The translations under genes and the position numbers were made by a program. Shown here piece after piece: positions 1 through 11,168 of a DNA stretch of 64,000 nt (its first letter is position 1; every line of letters starts with the position of its first letter). The notes beneath the pieces are model-generated. The model did not search any database. It saw only the letters and a program-made list of their open reading frames with translations, and had not been told where the DNA came from. This stretch comes from Selaginella tamariscina (lineage: Eukaryota; Streptophyta; Lycopodiopsida; Selaginellales; Selaginellaceae). Location: the NCBI GenBank assembly GCA_003024785.1, contig PUQB01000625.1, positions 1 through 64,000 on the forward strand, read 5' to 3'.

Positions 1-675
1 CGGTTATCGCAGCGAACGGCTTATTGCATGATCTCCACTAATGTTTGAGCATCCAGTAACGTAAGAAGAAGGTCCTTCACGTCATCCCTCAACCCAAAAT
101 GGAAGTGTTCAATCAATGCAGTCTCATCCCATGGAATGTTCGTGCAAAGTTGCTGAAATTCGGATGCATAGACGGAAGCTGTCGGGATCCTTGAGTGAGC
201 TTTCGTGCATGCGAAACGGTACTTATTAGGATCTCCAAAACAGGCTTCAAAAGCAACCACCAAAATCTTCAAAGTCTTCCATCAATGGGTCGTCACGCTC
301 TAGCAAGGGGGCAACCCAAGCCCATGGAGATCCACTTAGTAAGGATGCCAAAATGCCAACCTTTTGTGCATCAGTCGAGTAACGGCGTGGTTACATGTGG
401 ATCAAGAGCCAGATTTGATTCAGAAAACCTTGGAAATCGGCATGATTGCCACTGAACTTTTCTAGCATGCTGATCTTCGGCTTCGAAGAAAAGTTCGATG
501 AAGGGGAACCACCGATGCCTGAGAGAGAGCCTACACAAGCAGCCTTGAAGGATGCATGAGCAGCTGCATGTGCCGCATTGGTGGAACCTTGCAAATCGGT
601 GACCACTTGGCGCAAAGTGGCTAGCTCATGAAGCAACATTTGCTGCTCGCGTTGAAAGTGCTCAAAATCAGTCAT
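1..675 (-). pseudogene. gag-like gene of family D, frame-broken and partial
   Basis: The start ATG lies at 675-673 and begins MTDFEHFQREQQMLLHEL, a predicted coiled coil. It is followed by a Ser/Ala-rich linker and a gag core (KFSGNHADFQGFLNQ). That frame closes near 391. The gag core resumes in another frame at about 272-1 with FHFGLRDDVKDLL, a typical Ty3-type gag signature. The same two blocks occur in the right-hand copy at 33160-33920. The two frames imply at least one indel, so this copy is probably not functional. The 3' part, including any zinc knuckle and protease, lies beyond the left edge. I identify the family from the gag pattern plus the adjacent LTR, not from a search. Confidence 0.75.
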
Positions 676-772
676 GATCTATGAAAGAAAAAGGAGAAAA
701 TGAAGGAAAAGAATTAAGGAAAAAAAAAAGTAGCTGGAAAACGGAGAGCTATGAAAGGAGTTACTATCAAAT

Positions 773-1274
773 TGTCAAGCCACGATCTAGGAACTAGGAG
801 AGAGCAAGATTTCAAGAATAAGAAGGCTTGATTCAGGAGCAGGACAGGGAGCAGGGCAGGAACTAGGAACTCAGAGCAAGACCAAGCGCAGACAGGATGC
901 AGGAGTAAGACAGGAACAGGATAGGATCTGGGAGCAAGACAGGAGCAGGATAAGAACCAAAGGCAAACAAGAGCAGGAAGCAAGGAGCAAGATACAAACA
1001 AGACAAGAACAAGAATGATCGTAGAATGACTGGTGTTGATAATAATTGATTGTAACAACAATTAGGTCGGAGCTTTTATGCTCACAACTCTAAGAGCTAA
1101 TCTAGGCATGAGTGCTAAAAGTGGTTGATGCATGCAGAGGCTAAGACAAGTCCACATGTCCCTTATCCTCTAGGCATATCTGTAGGTATATCCTGTAGGA
1201 ATATCCTGCATATCCTGTATCCCGTATCATGTATCCTGTATCTGGAATCCTGCATCCTGTATCAGGTCGTGACA
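773..1274 (-). repeat. LTR, family D (5' LTR of left copy), 502 bp
   Basis: On the plus strand it begins TGTCAAGCCACGATC and ends TCAGGTCGTGACA, giving TG...CA termini. Much of the inside is made of short imperfect tandem repeats: GGAGCAAGACAGGAACAGGAT-like units on the left half and TCCTGTAT-like units on the right half. It is shorter than the 603-bp and 644-bp copies because it has fewer internal units. Confidence 0.85.
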
Positions 1275-3221
1275 CATGGCCCCAACCTTGTTCTGGTACA
1301 TGAGAAGCAACAACATCAACCTCCATCTAAGCATGACCATCTCTAACATGAAGTGGAACTAGAGCATGTGAAGCTACAAGCGAGAGATGTCTCGTATCAT
1401 TGTGCCAGCCATATAGCATTGTCAAGGGTCATGGAAGCCAGTGCATGTACAAGCCCCACAAGGTCTTGATGAAGTGTTGGCCACAATATGCCTAACTTGA
1501 TCTGCACGAAGCAAAAGCTTTTGAAAGCAAACATCAAACTGCATCACCAACTCATATAGCTCCTAACAAATACAATGCAATTGCTAAAAAGCATTGTCAC
1601 AACCGTCAGCCTGCCCAAACACGAATTTGAAGACCGTTGGAAAAATACTCCAATCCCCACGAATTATTACGTCCAAACCATTGTACCCTACAATGTTGTC
1701 CCTTAAAGACAAATAGGAAACTTACGCAAACATCAATCATCATCCCATAAATGATATATGGCAACCACTATGAAGTGATTAAACCAATGGTACACATCAT
1801 CCCCAAGACTTTCATGGAAGAAATCTGGTTAGACTCAAGGATGTGCACCAAGAGCATGAGGAGTAGCACCATGTGCTGTGAACGTAGTCATCAATTAAGT
1901 TTGATTATTCAGATGCACCCGTATAGCATTTAACAATTGCATGAGTAGTTTCTCCACAGACAAAGGATTAGCTTGTTATGGAGTCATGGACGAAAAGAAG
2001 AGATAAATCTACTAAAATAAAACAAATTTAAACAATGGAAAAACTAGATGTAAAAAGACAAAAAAGATCTACACAAAAAAGACACAAATCCAAGAACTAT
2101 ATAAGGACAATTAGAGATGCTCCTCACCTTCACCAATGTGAGAGCTCAAAATACATAAATGTGCATATTGTCAAAACCTAAATTATATATAGAAGTGAAA
2201 TTGAAACTGATTTGACAGTTATCAAAATCCCACTATGCTAATAAATAAAGATGGCATTATAGAGTACACATGGACTTTACATAATAATTTACTTATGTCA
2301 AACTAAAAATATATTAGGATAGCTAATTAAAAATGCACATACTTATAAACATAAATGTATATAATTCAAATTACTTTTGAAACTTGAAGTTTCAACGAAC
2401 TTGTTTTATTTTAACTTTTTTAAATCATGATTCAAAACACATATTTAAGTGGCCATAAATTTTTTATTGTATATATGTTCATTCATATATATATAAAATA
2501 ATGTTAAAATCATCGATAAATATGTATTTTTTATACAACTAACGATAAAGATTTCTTGGAATCTTTGTGGTTGTTTTGTCACTGTGTATGGAGCGTGTGT
2601 GTGTGTTGCTTACATTACATCAATGATAAGGATTTATTCATTATTTAACCAAATATTTTCATTGCTTGAATAATACTACATATAATTATATGCACGTTGT
2701 AACTAAAATGGGCATGATACGTGAAAATGGGAATATAAATAAATTGTTAATAATACTTAAGTTTTAATTATTAATTAATTATTTAATTAATATATAATTA
2801 AGCCTTAAATATTAATTAATTAATAAATTTATCCTTCAATAACCTTACTTAGTAAGGAATATTCCTAAAATATCTTAGAATTCATATTATTCTTCATTTT
2901 AAAAATAGTTTACAATAATTAAAAATACTATAAACATAATTACAAATGAAATCATTTTCTTATCAACATGTTAATTTATTTATAAATACTTTCTCCCTAA
3001 TCATACAGAGAAATCTCCTCATTTTGTCTAAATCATCATTCTCCGAATTAATCGAATCATTTTAGTCAATATCTTGATGTTGTTACCACCACCTAACACT
3101 CTTATAAATGCAGTTAAGAGTTGAATACATAAGATGTGATAAAACCAGGTCTGCATAAAGACTCATTTAAAAAATAACGTTCCTTAAGAATAATATTGTA
3201 AAAGCGCCTAGTTGCTATCCT
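1275..3221. other. Intergenic AT-rich DNA, no gene recognised
   Basis: The stretch becomes strongly AT-rich after about 1980 and carries only short open frames without recognisable motifs. I see no RNA gene, no long repeat and no coding signal. It separates the left D element from the decayed phosphatase gene. Confidence 0.6.
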
Positions 3222-4010
3222 TCATTTTATAAAATTCAAAATCACAAGAAAGAAAAGCGTTAGGAAATGTTGATATGGTGGATACTGCTCATAAAAGTTT
3301 TTAAGATTCTTCTTTTGAGGCACGTATCCAAGTAGTTCACTAGCTTCCATGGTATTGGTATCAAAATATGGGTCGAAAGTGATTGGATTGATACAAGTAA
3401 TGTTTTTGGTTGACATAGCCTTCTGAGAAGAGTCGTCTACTACTAAGATATGTGCATTCTTCATTCCTTAACTGATTGATCTCTCTATGAAGCCCAATAA
3501 ATCTTTCATTCTAAAAAAAGTATGGCTTGCTTTCCTTTCTTATATTGTGAAATTCGAAAGGTTTATAACATATTTGCTGGTAAAAAATCCATTTTTTACG
3601 AATCCCTCTTCTGCAACACTATAATGTTTCTTAAGCAAATTCAGCAGTGGTGTCAAGTTGTGAATCTGCATGCATGACTAAATCCCCGCAAGTGCACCCA
3701 TCTCCTTAAGCTTTTGAAAGAGACAGTTCAACCCTAGACGAAAAATGATATCATATCAAAATTTACCATGATAAGAATAAAATCTCCTTGTTTGATTTCT
3801 TTTTCTATCCTCGGCCTTGTCAATGAAGCAAACACCATTAACATCTAACAACACAATATGGCCATGGGTAACAGGGGGTAGCGTTGCCTCTTGAATGCTT
3901 TGCAAGTCACTTGTTTGCTCCCTTTCACATTTATCTGTTGACACTATATCATTACCTATCCCTTTATCATTTAATTGTACATCATTTTTACAAGATTAGA
4001 TATTGTAGGC
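3222..4010 (-). pseudogene. Decayed FCP1/NIF-type HAD phosphatase
   Basis: Read on the minus strand, pieces of a CTD-phosphatase-like HAD domain appear in order. First comes a hydrophobic strand with HIVLLDVNGVCFID at about 3870-3830, matching the DxNG variant of motif I seen in plant FCP1-like proteins. Then GI-stop-SCMQIHNLTPLLNLL around 3690-3620 corresponds to the GIWSS..KHN region. Last, AHILVVDDSSQKA around 3455-3415 matches the motif IV aspartate pair. The pieces are in different frames and motif II contains a TAG where the family has Trp, so the gene is broken. The residual homology is readable along the domain but no intact start or splice set is visible. Active members dephosphorylate phosphoserine/threonine proteins; this copy should be inactive. 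Family assignment is from motif order and remains to be searched. Confidence 0.6.
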
Positions 4011-4409
4011 GCTGAAGAAAGTGATTTAGGAACTGAAGCCAATAGAAATGGTGATAAAAAACTGAAGTGGTCCCCATGGTAAGGATGTTTTGAGCTGCAT
4101 ATTATCCATTTTTTGCATGAACTTTGTCATTTGACATGTGGCACAAGAAATTTTTGCCAAACCCCTCTCTTACCTCATGGCAATGCTGAAAATCTGTGTT
4201 CTCAACTGTTTCATTACATCTGCAAAATGATAGTTAGCTGGCCTTATAATTATCAAGCTATATTATTTACCTTGTTAATGTGTGACCCATGTTTGAACTA
4301 AAAGCTTCACTTATCCTTGAGAATTTATTTTCTGTACAAATATAAATGAAATATACAAAAATGCCTTATGTTACATTCATTTATAACTATTTATCACTCT
4401 AAGAACTCA

Positions 4410-7400
4410 TTAACAATTCTTCTTTGCTATTACCTTCTGAGTGAGGCAAAGAAGTTTTAGCCGCTTAAAAGATCGTTCATGATCTTCCGTATCTTCTGTT
4501 GATGTTTCCATATGTAATGGAGTATGTGAATGTTCTATATTCCTCGAGATAACTTCCGGTCTAATATTTGATTGAAGATCATCTTCAGACTCCGACATTG
4601 AACCATATTCATCTTCAGAGCTATTGCACTTCTTGGGAGGGAACTTTTCCTAATACTCCTGTATGAGTTTGTTGGGGTAGTTAGTTGAGAACCTCTCTAT
4701 CCACTTGTTCAGGTCCTCAACCATGGTCTTATACTTTTCAATGGCAAACACACATGTATCCCAAAGGTAACACTCCTTCAAGACGGATCCCCTAGTGCAG
4801 TAGTCAAAAACCCATGCATCACTATGAGGACCCCTGATCAAGTTGACGATGCTCCATGCTGCTTGACTTGTGATGTTTGGATAACGTACATTGCCGAATA
4901 CGTCCCTCTCAGCTATCGGTGTATCAGATGGAGGTTCAGGCCCGTTGGAGTGTAAACAGATGCCTGGCCAGTCATTTAGAAGTTTGAAATTGTTTAGCAT
5001 ATTCTTAACAACCAAGTGAACAACCGTATCAATGCACTTGGGATCAACATCGTTCATATAAAATCCTTCCAACGATGTCTATTCTTCTTGGCAAAGGCGA
5101 AGGCAAAAGTATCAGTGACATGAGCAAGAATCAAGAAATAAATACCTGAAAATGTAGGTATCAGTGAAGAGTGCAAACATGAATTCAATAATAAATACCT
5201 TCTTTATACATGCTTGCACGGCTAAGTTTCTCCACCAAATCCTCTAGTGCCCTATCTGTCAAAGGATTTTTTGACACTCGCCATCACGAACAATTGAAAT
5301 GGTTTCCTACAAGTAGTGATGTTACCCCATAAAGTCTCCGAATCCGACAACAAACATTGTAGGGATTGTCGTGATTCGTAGCATCCTCCTTTATAAGGTT
5401 CAACTTGGTTCTCCGTTGCTGAAGGACTGCCATAAAAGAAGGCATCATCGCAATGTTCTCCTTTTTGGCGTTGGCGTGCAATAGATTCTTGCCCTAGATC
5501 TTCTGATTGATTCACCCATTGGACAAGCATATCATCGTTTGTCACATGCAAATATTTGCTGACCTCTTCGTATGTGGAAGCTGAGGTCCAACCCAGTTTG
5601 TGGCAGTGTATTCCTAACCACTCCTTGAAGTGCCTAACCGTCTTCAACTCCATTGCCTTGACATGAAAAGGAGAGGTGGGGTTGCTATTGTTAATCTGTA
5701 GTTTGCCATCAATCACCAAATCAACCAAGAGTTCCATCTCCTCTATTGTTGTTCCATTTAAAGGCTTCAACCATGTGAGCTTGAAATCATTGTTTACATC
5801 CTTTGTAGATTGAATAGACTTAGCCTTCGGCGTCTTACTGGGTTTCTTTGCAGACTTCTATGAGGGCTCCCCTTCACTTGTCTACTTCTTCTTTAGTGTT
5901 CCTTTTGTAAAGAATTCCATAATCCCAACCATTTCACAAAGATCTTATCCTCGGGGCAAGATATTAATCATCAAAAAGGATGTTTCCTTCCCGCCCACCT
6001 GGGCAAAATCAATTGCAGCAATTTCTTCAACTCTCTGAGAAAAAAGAGACAGATTAATATACTAGCGAGATAAATCCCCAAGACAATTTACTTACCCAGT
6101 AATTTGAACATTGTTCTTTCCCTACAGTAGCTCTTTGTGGTCGTTGAAGATTTTTCCACACGGATCGCGTGTGTTTGAACTTCTCCCATATTTTGTTGTT
6201 GTAGTGGTTGGTGTCAATAGTGTCCCATTTCGCCAATAACTTATGGTACTGCTCGATTGTGAGATTTGGCTTAGCTAAAAATGCTGATCTTTTTGTTAGC
6301 TTTTCATGGGTATGCTTAGAAAGTTTTATTGCCATCATTCTTTTATTGTGTTCATTGAAAGTCGTTGGGATGCCATTATTGTGCTAGACATTAATGATGT
6401 AGTACTTGATTGATTTTTATTCTCCATCTGAATCTTCGTGATTTGTTCTGGTGTTGTCACCCACACTTTATCAGCACCTTTCTTTTTTTCATAGTATGGG
6501 CACAAAACAGCATTATGTGGAATAGTGTAAGAATTGTCGTCCTTCATCTTCTCCATGAGCTCAGCTACACGTTCCTGGTTGAGTGGCCTATAATTGAAGT
6601 TTGGGTTGATGCTGCAATACTTAACCCTACACTTATAAATCCTATCATCCAACATCATTTCATTGTACATAGGATGCCACAAGTGCAGCTGACAAAACGA
6701 CAGATGATTTTCTTTTGTGATCCGAATCAACATGTGTGATCCCCGATTGCAGCTATTCTAATATTCTTGGCACACTCTTCCAGCTCCCAAAGATTCCTAA
6801 GCAAATTGAACATGATCTGTAAAGAATTTGGGACCGAGTCACCCTCTCAATCTCCTTAATGATGTCGTTGTGTTTTCTTTAATGTGAAGAGGGTGCTCCA
6901 CTTGTGGATGTTCTGTATTATAAAGCAATATCTGTTGAGAATACACCTACTCGATGAGTATGAAAATTTTCAAAGTAGACATCTAACTGAATCCCCTCCA
7001 TAGATGGGCTTTCGTTGAGTTAAAGAAGAACTCCGCGATCAACATCATCAGTGAAAACGTGAATGTCATTATTTATAAGTCGACAAAACCACCCGAGATT
7101 AATGTTCTAACTGGCGACCTCTGGATCCGAGAACGTGACATTGGATGGAACAAGGCATATGTGTCGAGCATCGTTCAATCTGGTTCACAACCTGCTTTCA
7201 GGTGCTTGACTAGTAAATCTACTTTTCATTGTTTTGCTTGTCCATGCGATGTGACAAGGTTAGTTTGACAGTAACCATGGTTGCTCCAATGCGCTTCCCG
7301 TTTATTTTAAAATATGGCCAAGTTGATTCCAGAATCCCCTTGCCCATCTCTTCTTCTGCTCTCGTCTTTAATGTCACCTCAATTCCACATCTGAATACAA

Positions 7401-7484
7401 AAATGATTAGTTCTTTAAGTACATATCCGAGTATAATAGATTTTATTATAATTCTTACCCAGAGTTTGACGACGACTCCATACT
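4410..7484 (-). pseudogene. Decayed multi-exon gene with ParB-like segment and possible DNA-methyltransferase motif
   Basis: A coding-like signal runs for about 3 kb on the minus strand. A plausible first exon starts at about 7484 (MESSSNSG) and joins by a GT-AG intron to CGIEVTLKTRAEEE. Further down are RPLNQERVAELMEKM (about 6597-6553) and, one frame over, YYIINV-stop-HNNGIP (about 6405-6365). Together these resemble the two halves of a ParB/sulfiredoxin-type domain (RPL..RV and I-N-G-x-H). An intron with clean GTAAGT...CTCAG ends occurs near 6090-6040. Near the end, AWVFDYCTRGSVLKEC and VFAIEK (about 4830-4740) resemble motif I of a beta-class DNA methyltransferase. The tail is acidic, then basic (ERSFKRLKL). 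Several in-frame TAG/TAA codons and frame shifts make it a pseudogene. Coding signal and decay are clear; the domain names are tentative. Confidence 0.55.
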
Positions 7485-7654
7485 AATGACTCAATCTTCT
7501 TATTTGATTAAATTGTCCTTCTGGACAATAATACACTATGAATGCAAATCATATAAAATTGCACACACACTTGTATAAACCCGAATATACAAAATTAATA
7601 CACATATAAATTCACATACACCCCTCTTTGTTTCAGAGAGAAGTGGATGGGATT

Positions 7655-7741
7655 AACTGTCCAAAGCTCACATTTGTGCTAGTGCCAAAGATTGATAACA
7701 TTTGGTTTTAAAACCACCACAAATGTGAGCTTTAGACAGTT
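7655..7741. repeat. Imperfect inverted repeat (foldback), arms about 24 bp
   Basis: Left arm AACTGTCCAAAGCTCACATT (7655 onward) pairs with the right arm ending GTGAGCTTTAGACAGTTT (to 7741). The roughly 39-nt centre contains a second palindrome, TGGTTTTAAAACCA. It could be a tiny MITE-like element or a hairpin transcript source. No clear target duplication is seen. Confidence 0.6.
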
Positions 7742-7844
7742 TCACATAGTTTATTGGTTTTTACTCAAAATATTATGATAAGATGATAAAAGTAATAAAA
7801 TGAAATATGCAACTTATATATACTAATACACACATATATTCACA

Positions 7845-8500
7845 TGGAAGGTGGAGCGGGATTAATCTCGCCACCCCTTCTATGCTTCTTGAAAGGGTGG
7901 GCAGGATTAATCTCCCCACCCTTCTCAATTCCCTAAATGGGTGTGCGGGATTAATCCCGCCACTCTTCTCGGTTTTAGAGAGAACTGGTCGGGATTTATT
8001 TAGCACATCCATTCAGGGAAAGAGAAGGGTGGCGAGATTAATCTCGTTGACCATTGAAGGGATGGTGGAATTAATCTTGCCACCCTTCTCAGTCCCCTGA
8101 ACTGGTGTGCGATAACCCTTTTCCGTCTCAAACAGAAATGGTCGGGATTGATTTGGCTCACCAATTCAGGAGACAAAGAAGGGTGGGGGATTAATCCTGC
8201 CACCCCTTCCATACTTGGTGAGTAGGACTAATCCTGCCCAGGACACTCTCATTTGGATAATGGTGGTTGGCAGGATTAATCTCGCCACCCCTTCAATGCC
8301 CGGTGAAGGGAATTAATCCTTCTACCATTTTCACGCCTCCTCAGAGGGACAGGGATTAATCCCGCCACCAAGCATAAAAGAGTCGACAGGATTAATCCCG
8401 TCGCCCATGGGCTGCGCAGAGTGTGGCGGGATTAATTTCACCGCCCTTTCGTAAATTATGCACACACACACATATATATATGGGCGGAGTAATTAATCCC
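7845..8500. repeat. Minisatellite of palindromic GGCGGGATTAATCCCGCC-like units (left part)
   Basis: About fifteen degenerate copies of a palindrome whose ideal form is GGCGGGATTAATCCCGCC occur every 20-50 bp, separated by variable Cys/Pro-coding-like GC-rich linkers that share CACCC and CATTC words. Good copies are near 7942, 8353 and 8430. The array stops exactly at the TG of element C's LTR at 8501 and resumes on its far side at 30513. Confidence 0.85.
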
Positions 8501-9109
8501 TGTTAACCCGTAAAATCCTACCCTTCGTACATAGGTAGGATTGCCGTCGATAAACCCGTATTAAGGGTTTACTGGAATAAGACAGAGACGTAATTAGACA
8601 TTAGAAAGTCAGGAAAAGGGTAAGGATCGTAAGGTGTATAGTAGGTAGCAGTACTATGGATCCCATCACAGTACTGAAAATAAGATTAATATTTACATAA
8701 CAGAAAAGAAAGCAAGAGATAGACGTATTAAGAGAGAAAGGAAACTTATATTATGTCCGCGCACGGCACATGGTACAAAATAACAATATACTCGGGATGC
8801 CCTTCTAGTCCTAATCTGGTCTATTTATACCCGTACTCTAGGTCCGCACTAGCAGTTATCACAACTGCCTCCCAACCTTTATCCATTTAGTTACTGTAAC
8901 TCCTTTTTATCCTTTATCCAAAAATGCCGTACTCCGCTGATATCGTATTGCGATGATGACCCGTATTGCGGTATTGCGTCAGTAACTCGTACTTCGATAT
9001 ATCCTTCCACTCTCGATTTTCCACAATATATATGTTTTTGATATTTTTCCCATTATATTGCCCATGAAATAACAAGAAATTCTACCAATGTCTAACTATG
9101 CTCCTAACA
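8501..9109 (-). repeat. 3' LTR of element C, 609 bp
   Basis: Plus-strand ends are TGTTAACCCGTAAAATCC and ATGCTCCTAACA. The sequence matches 28139-28609 joined to 30373-30508 almost base for base, which defines the LTR pair. Confidence 0.9.
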
Positions 9110-9149
9110 TCCCCCCAAACTGGAAGTGTTGCATCGCCCCGATGCAACC

Positions 9150-9928
9150 TTATGATGTGCCCGCATTTCCGCACATAGAACCGATGAAGTTCTTCAACTT
9201 GAGGTTCTCTTCGTGTAACTTCTGTACTTCGTCCGCGTCATCAAATGTTGGAGTTGCTGCCGGATTGAACTCACTGATCTTCTCATGGATATTACAGACT
9301 TGATCAACTAATGTGTGTACTGTGTCCATGAGTACCTTGTTCTTATCATACAACTGGTGTATGATATTCGACTGCTCCATAAATGCTAAAATCATCCAAG
9401 AAAATTTTCATAAACGTGGTCAAATAATCCTGGAATGTTTCACTAACCAAACGTTGAAAGGTAAATGGTGCATTACATAGCCCAAAAGGCATGACGCGAT
9501 ACGCATATGTACCCCAAGGACTAATAAATGCCGTCTTCAGTTGATCCTCTAGATTACTTGAACTTGGTTGTATCCTGAAAATCCGTCCAGAAAAGAATAC
9601 ATTTCGTGTCCTACTACTGTATCCAACAATTCTTTGGTGAAGGGTATTGGGTACGTATCCCACTTTGTTACATCATTCAACTTCTTATAATTAACGCAGA
9701 TACGTAATTTGTTGTTCTTCTTTGGGACTACGACTATTGGTGATAACCATTGCGGGTTTTCAATTGGATATATGAATCCAGCCTGTAACAACTTGTCCAC
9801 TTCTTCTCTAACTTTAGCTAAAAATGTTGGATTCATCCGGTATGCTTGCTGTTTCTTCGGAACTGCATGTGGTAATAGTTCTATCTTATGAGTACAAATT
9901 GTAGGTGGAACTCCCTTAAGATCCTCGT
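9150..9928 (-). pseudogene. Element C reverse transcriptase fragment joined to a coiled-coil segment
   Basis: Minus-strand reading from about 9836 shows Ty3-type RT motifs in order: LLQAGFIYPIENPQWLSPIV, VPKKNNKLRICVNYKKLND, then in a shifted frame [20 protein letters not shown] and KIFLDDFSIYG. The FLDD block is the RT active site (usual Y-x-D-D). The domain ends right after this motif near 9390. The next sequence, read in a third frame down to 9150, encodes a Leu/His-rich heptad-like stretch (VHTLVDQVCNIHEK, KLHEENLKLKNF) that could be a coiled coil. The thumb, RNase H and integrase that should follow are absent, so an internal deletion fused RT to the 3' end. The upstream half of the polyprotein is at 25129-27950, on the other side of the B2 insertion. 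Confidence 0.8.
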
Positions 9929-11168
9929 TGTCAGAGTTTTAACCCAAAGGGCCAACACGTGGCAACACATGGCTGCCAGGTGGCCATTCGGCGTTATCAC
10001 CCTGTGTGAGCAACGCTAAGTTTCCCAGAACAACCCCAATGACCCCTAAGGTTAAACTCTAATGCCCAAGTGGACAGGAGACTTAGGGTTTAGCCTAAGT
10101 CTCCCTAGAGTGTCTACCCCCAAAACCCTTGAGGGATAACCCTAGTTGACTTAGGGTTTAGCCTAAGTCTTCCTAGAGTGTCTACCCCCAAAACCCTTGA
10201 AGGATAACCCTAGTTGACTTAGGTCTTGCCCTAGAAGACCTAGACAGGCTCATGCCCTAAGCCCCATCAAGGAGACGTGTGTTCCATACATACCCCTAGA
10301 CAGAGCTAAGGCATCGTCACTTACCCCTTGAGGAATCACCCTCATCCGGGAGTACAACCCCTTTAGGGCGACAAGGGGTACCCTGAACCACGACTAACCC
10401 CTAAGGGTTTGAGTGGCCAAGTTATACCCTAGACCTAGGGCTAGTACTTAGTGAGGACATGAGTGTGCGCCGTAGGCGAACACGAGTGTTCTGCTAAGCA
10501 AACTCCCTAAGGTTAGGTTTGGGATAACTCTAAGCACATGACCTTGCGAGTGCCTCACGAAAGGGCTCCTGCTAACATGTTTAGGTTGTTCAACCCTTGA
10601 ATTCCAAGAGAACACTCCCCTAGCCAAGTGTGCCAAAGCACACTTAGTTATAAGACCTAACCTCCCTTGAGAGGATGCCCAAGGCTTAGCACCCTAGTGC
10701 AAGCACAAGCATGTCTGTTTGCTAGAGTATCCAACCCTCTTGGCAACAAGCCCATGACATAACCCCAAAGGGCGTGCCTCAGGCGTTGTACCATGTGACG
10801 TTTAGCCCAGTGTCACATCTCCATGTGACACTGCCTTCCCCAATGTGGGCTATCATGCCATAGCCCTTAGATTCAAGAGTTGCACCAAGTGCCACAAACG
10901 TGGCTCCTAAATGCCAACTCTAGAACCCCTCAATTATCCCTCAAGACTCGGTAAAGAAACCCTGTCAATCAAGGACCCACGCCCACAGTTGGACAAGGAC
11001 ACGAACGTGCCTTGGTTAGCTGTGAGTGTTGCTCCTAGCTTGAGGAGGAGGAGGCTGGAGACAAGCCTCAACCTCTGCTTCTTGGAACGTGCATCCCGAC
11101 AAGTCCTCCCAGGCATGGATTCACCAACGTTAAGGGTAAGCTACCCCGAAGGTGGGACGTACCCCTGT

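Larger units (their letters stand above)
1..1274 (-). mobile_element. Truncated Ty3-type LTR element, family D (left copy)
   Basis: This is the 5' part of an LTR retrotransposon read right to left: LTR at 773-1274, short leader, then a gag-like gene running off the window start. A second copy at 32640-34619 has the same order and orientation, and a solo LTR of the same family lies at 17968-18611. The rest of the element is outside the window. Confidence 0.85.

Noticed and set aside
195..455. Plus-strand frame opposite the left D gag
   Set aside because: Antisense shadow of a frame-broken gag supported by a second copy at 33160-33920.
7845..8500. Palindromic repeats with variable spacers reminiscent of a CRISPR array
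   Set aside because: Units are degenerate, spacing is irregular, no cas genes exist and the DNA is clearly eukaryotic nuclear; a minisatellite explains it.
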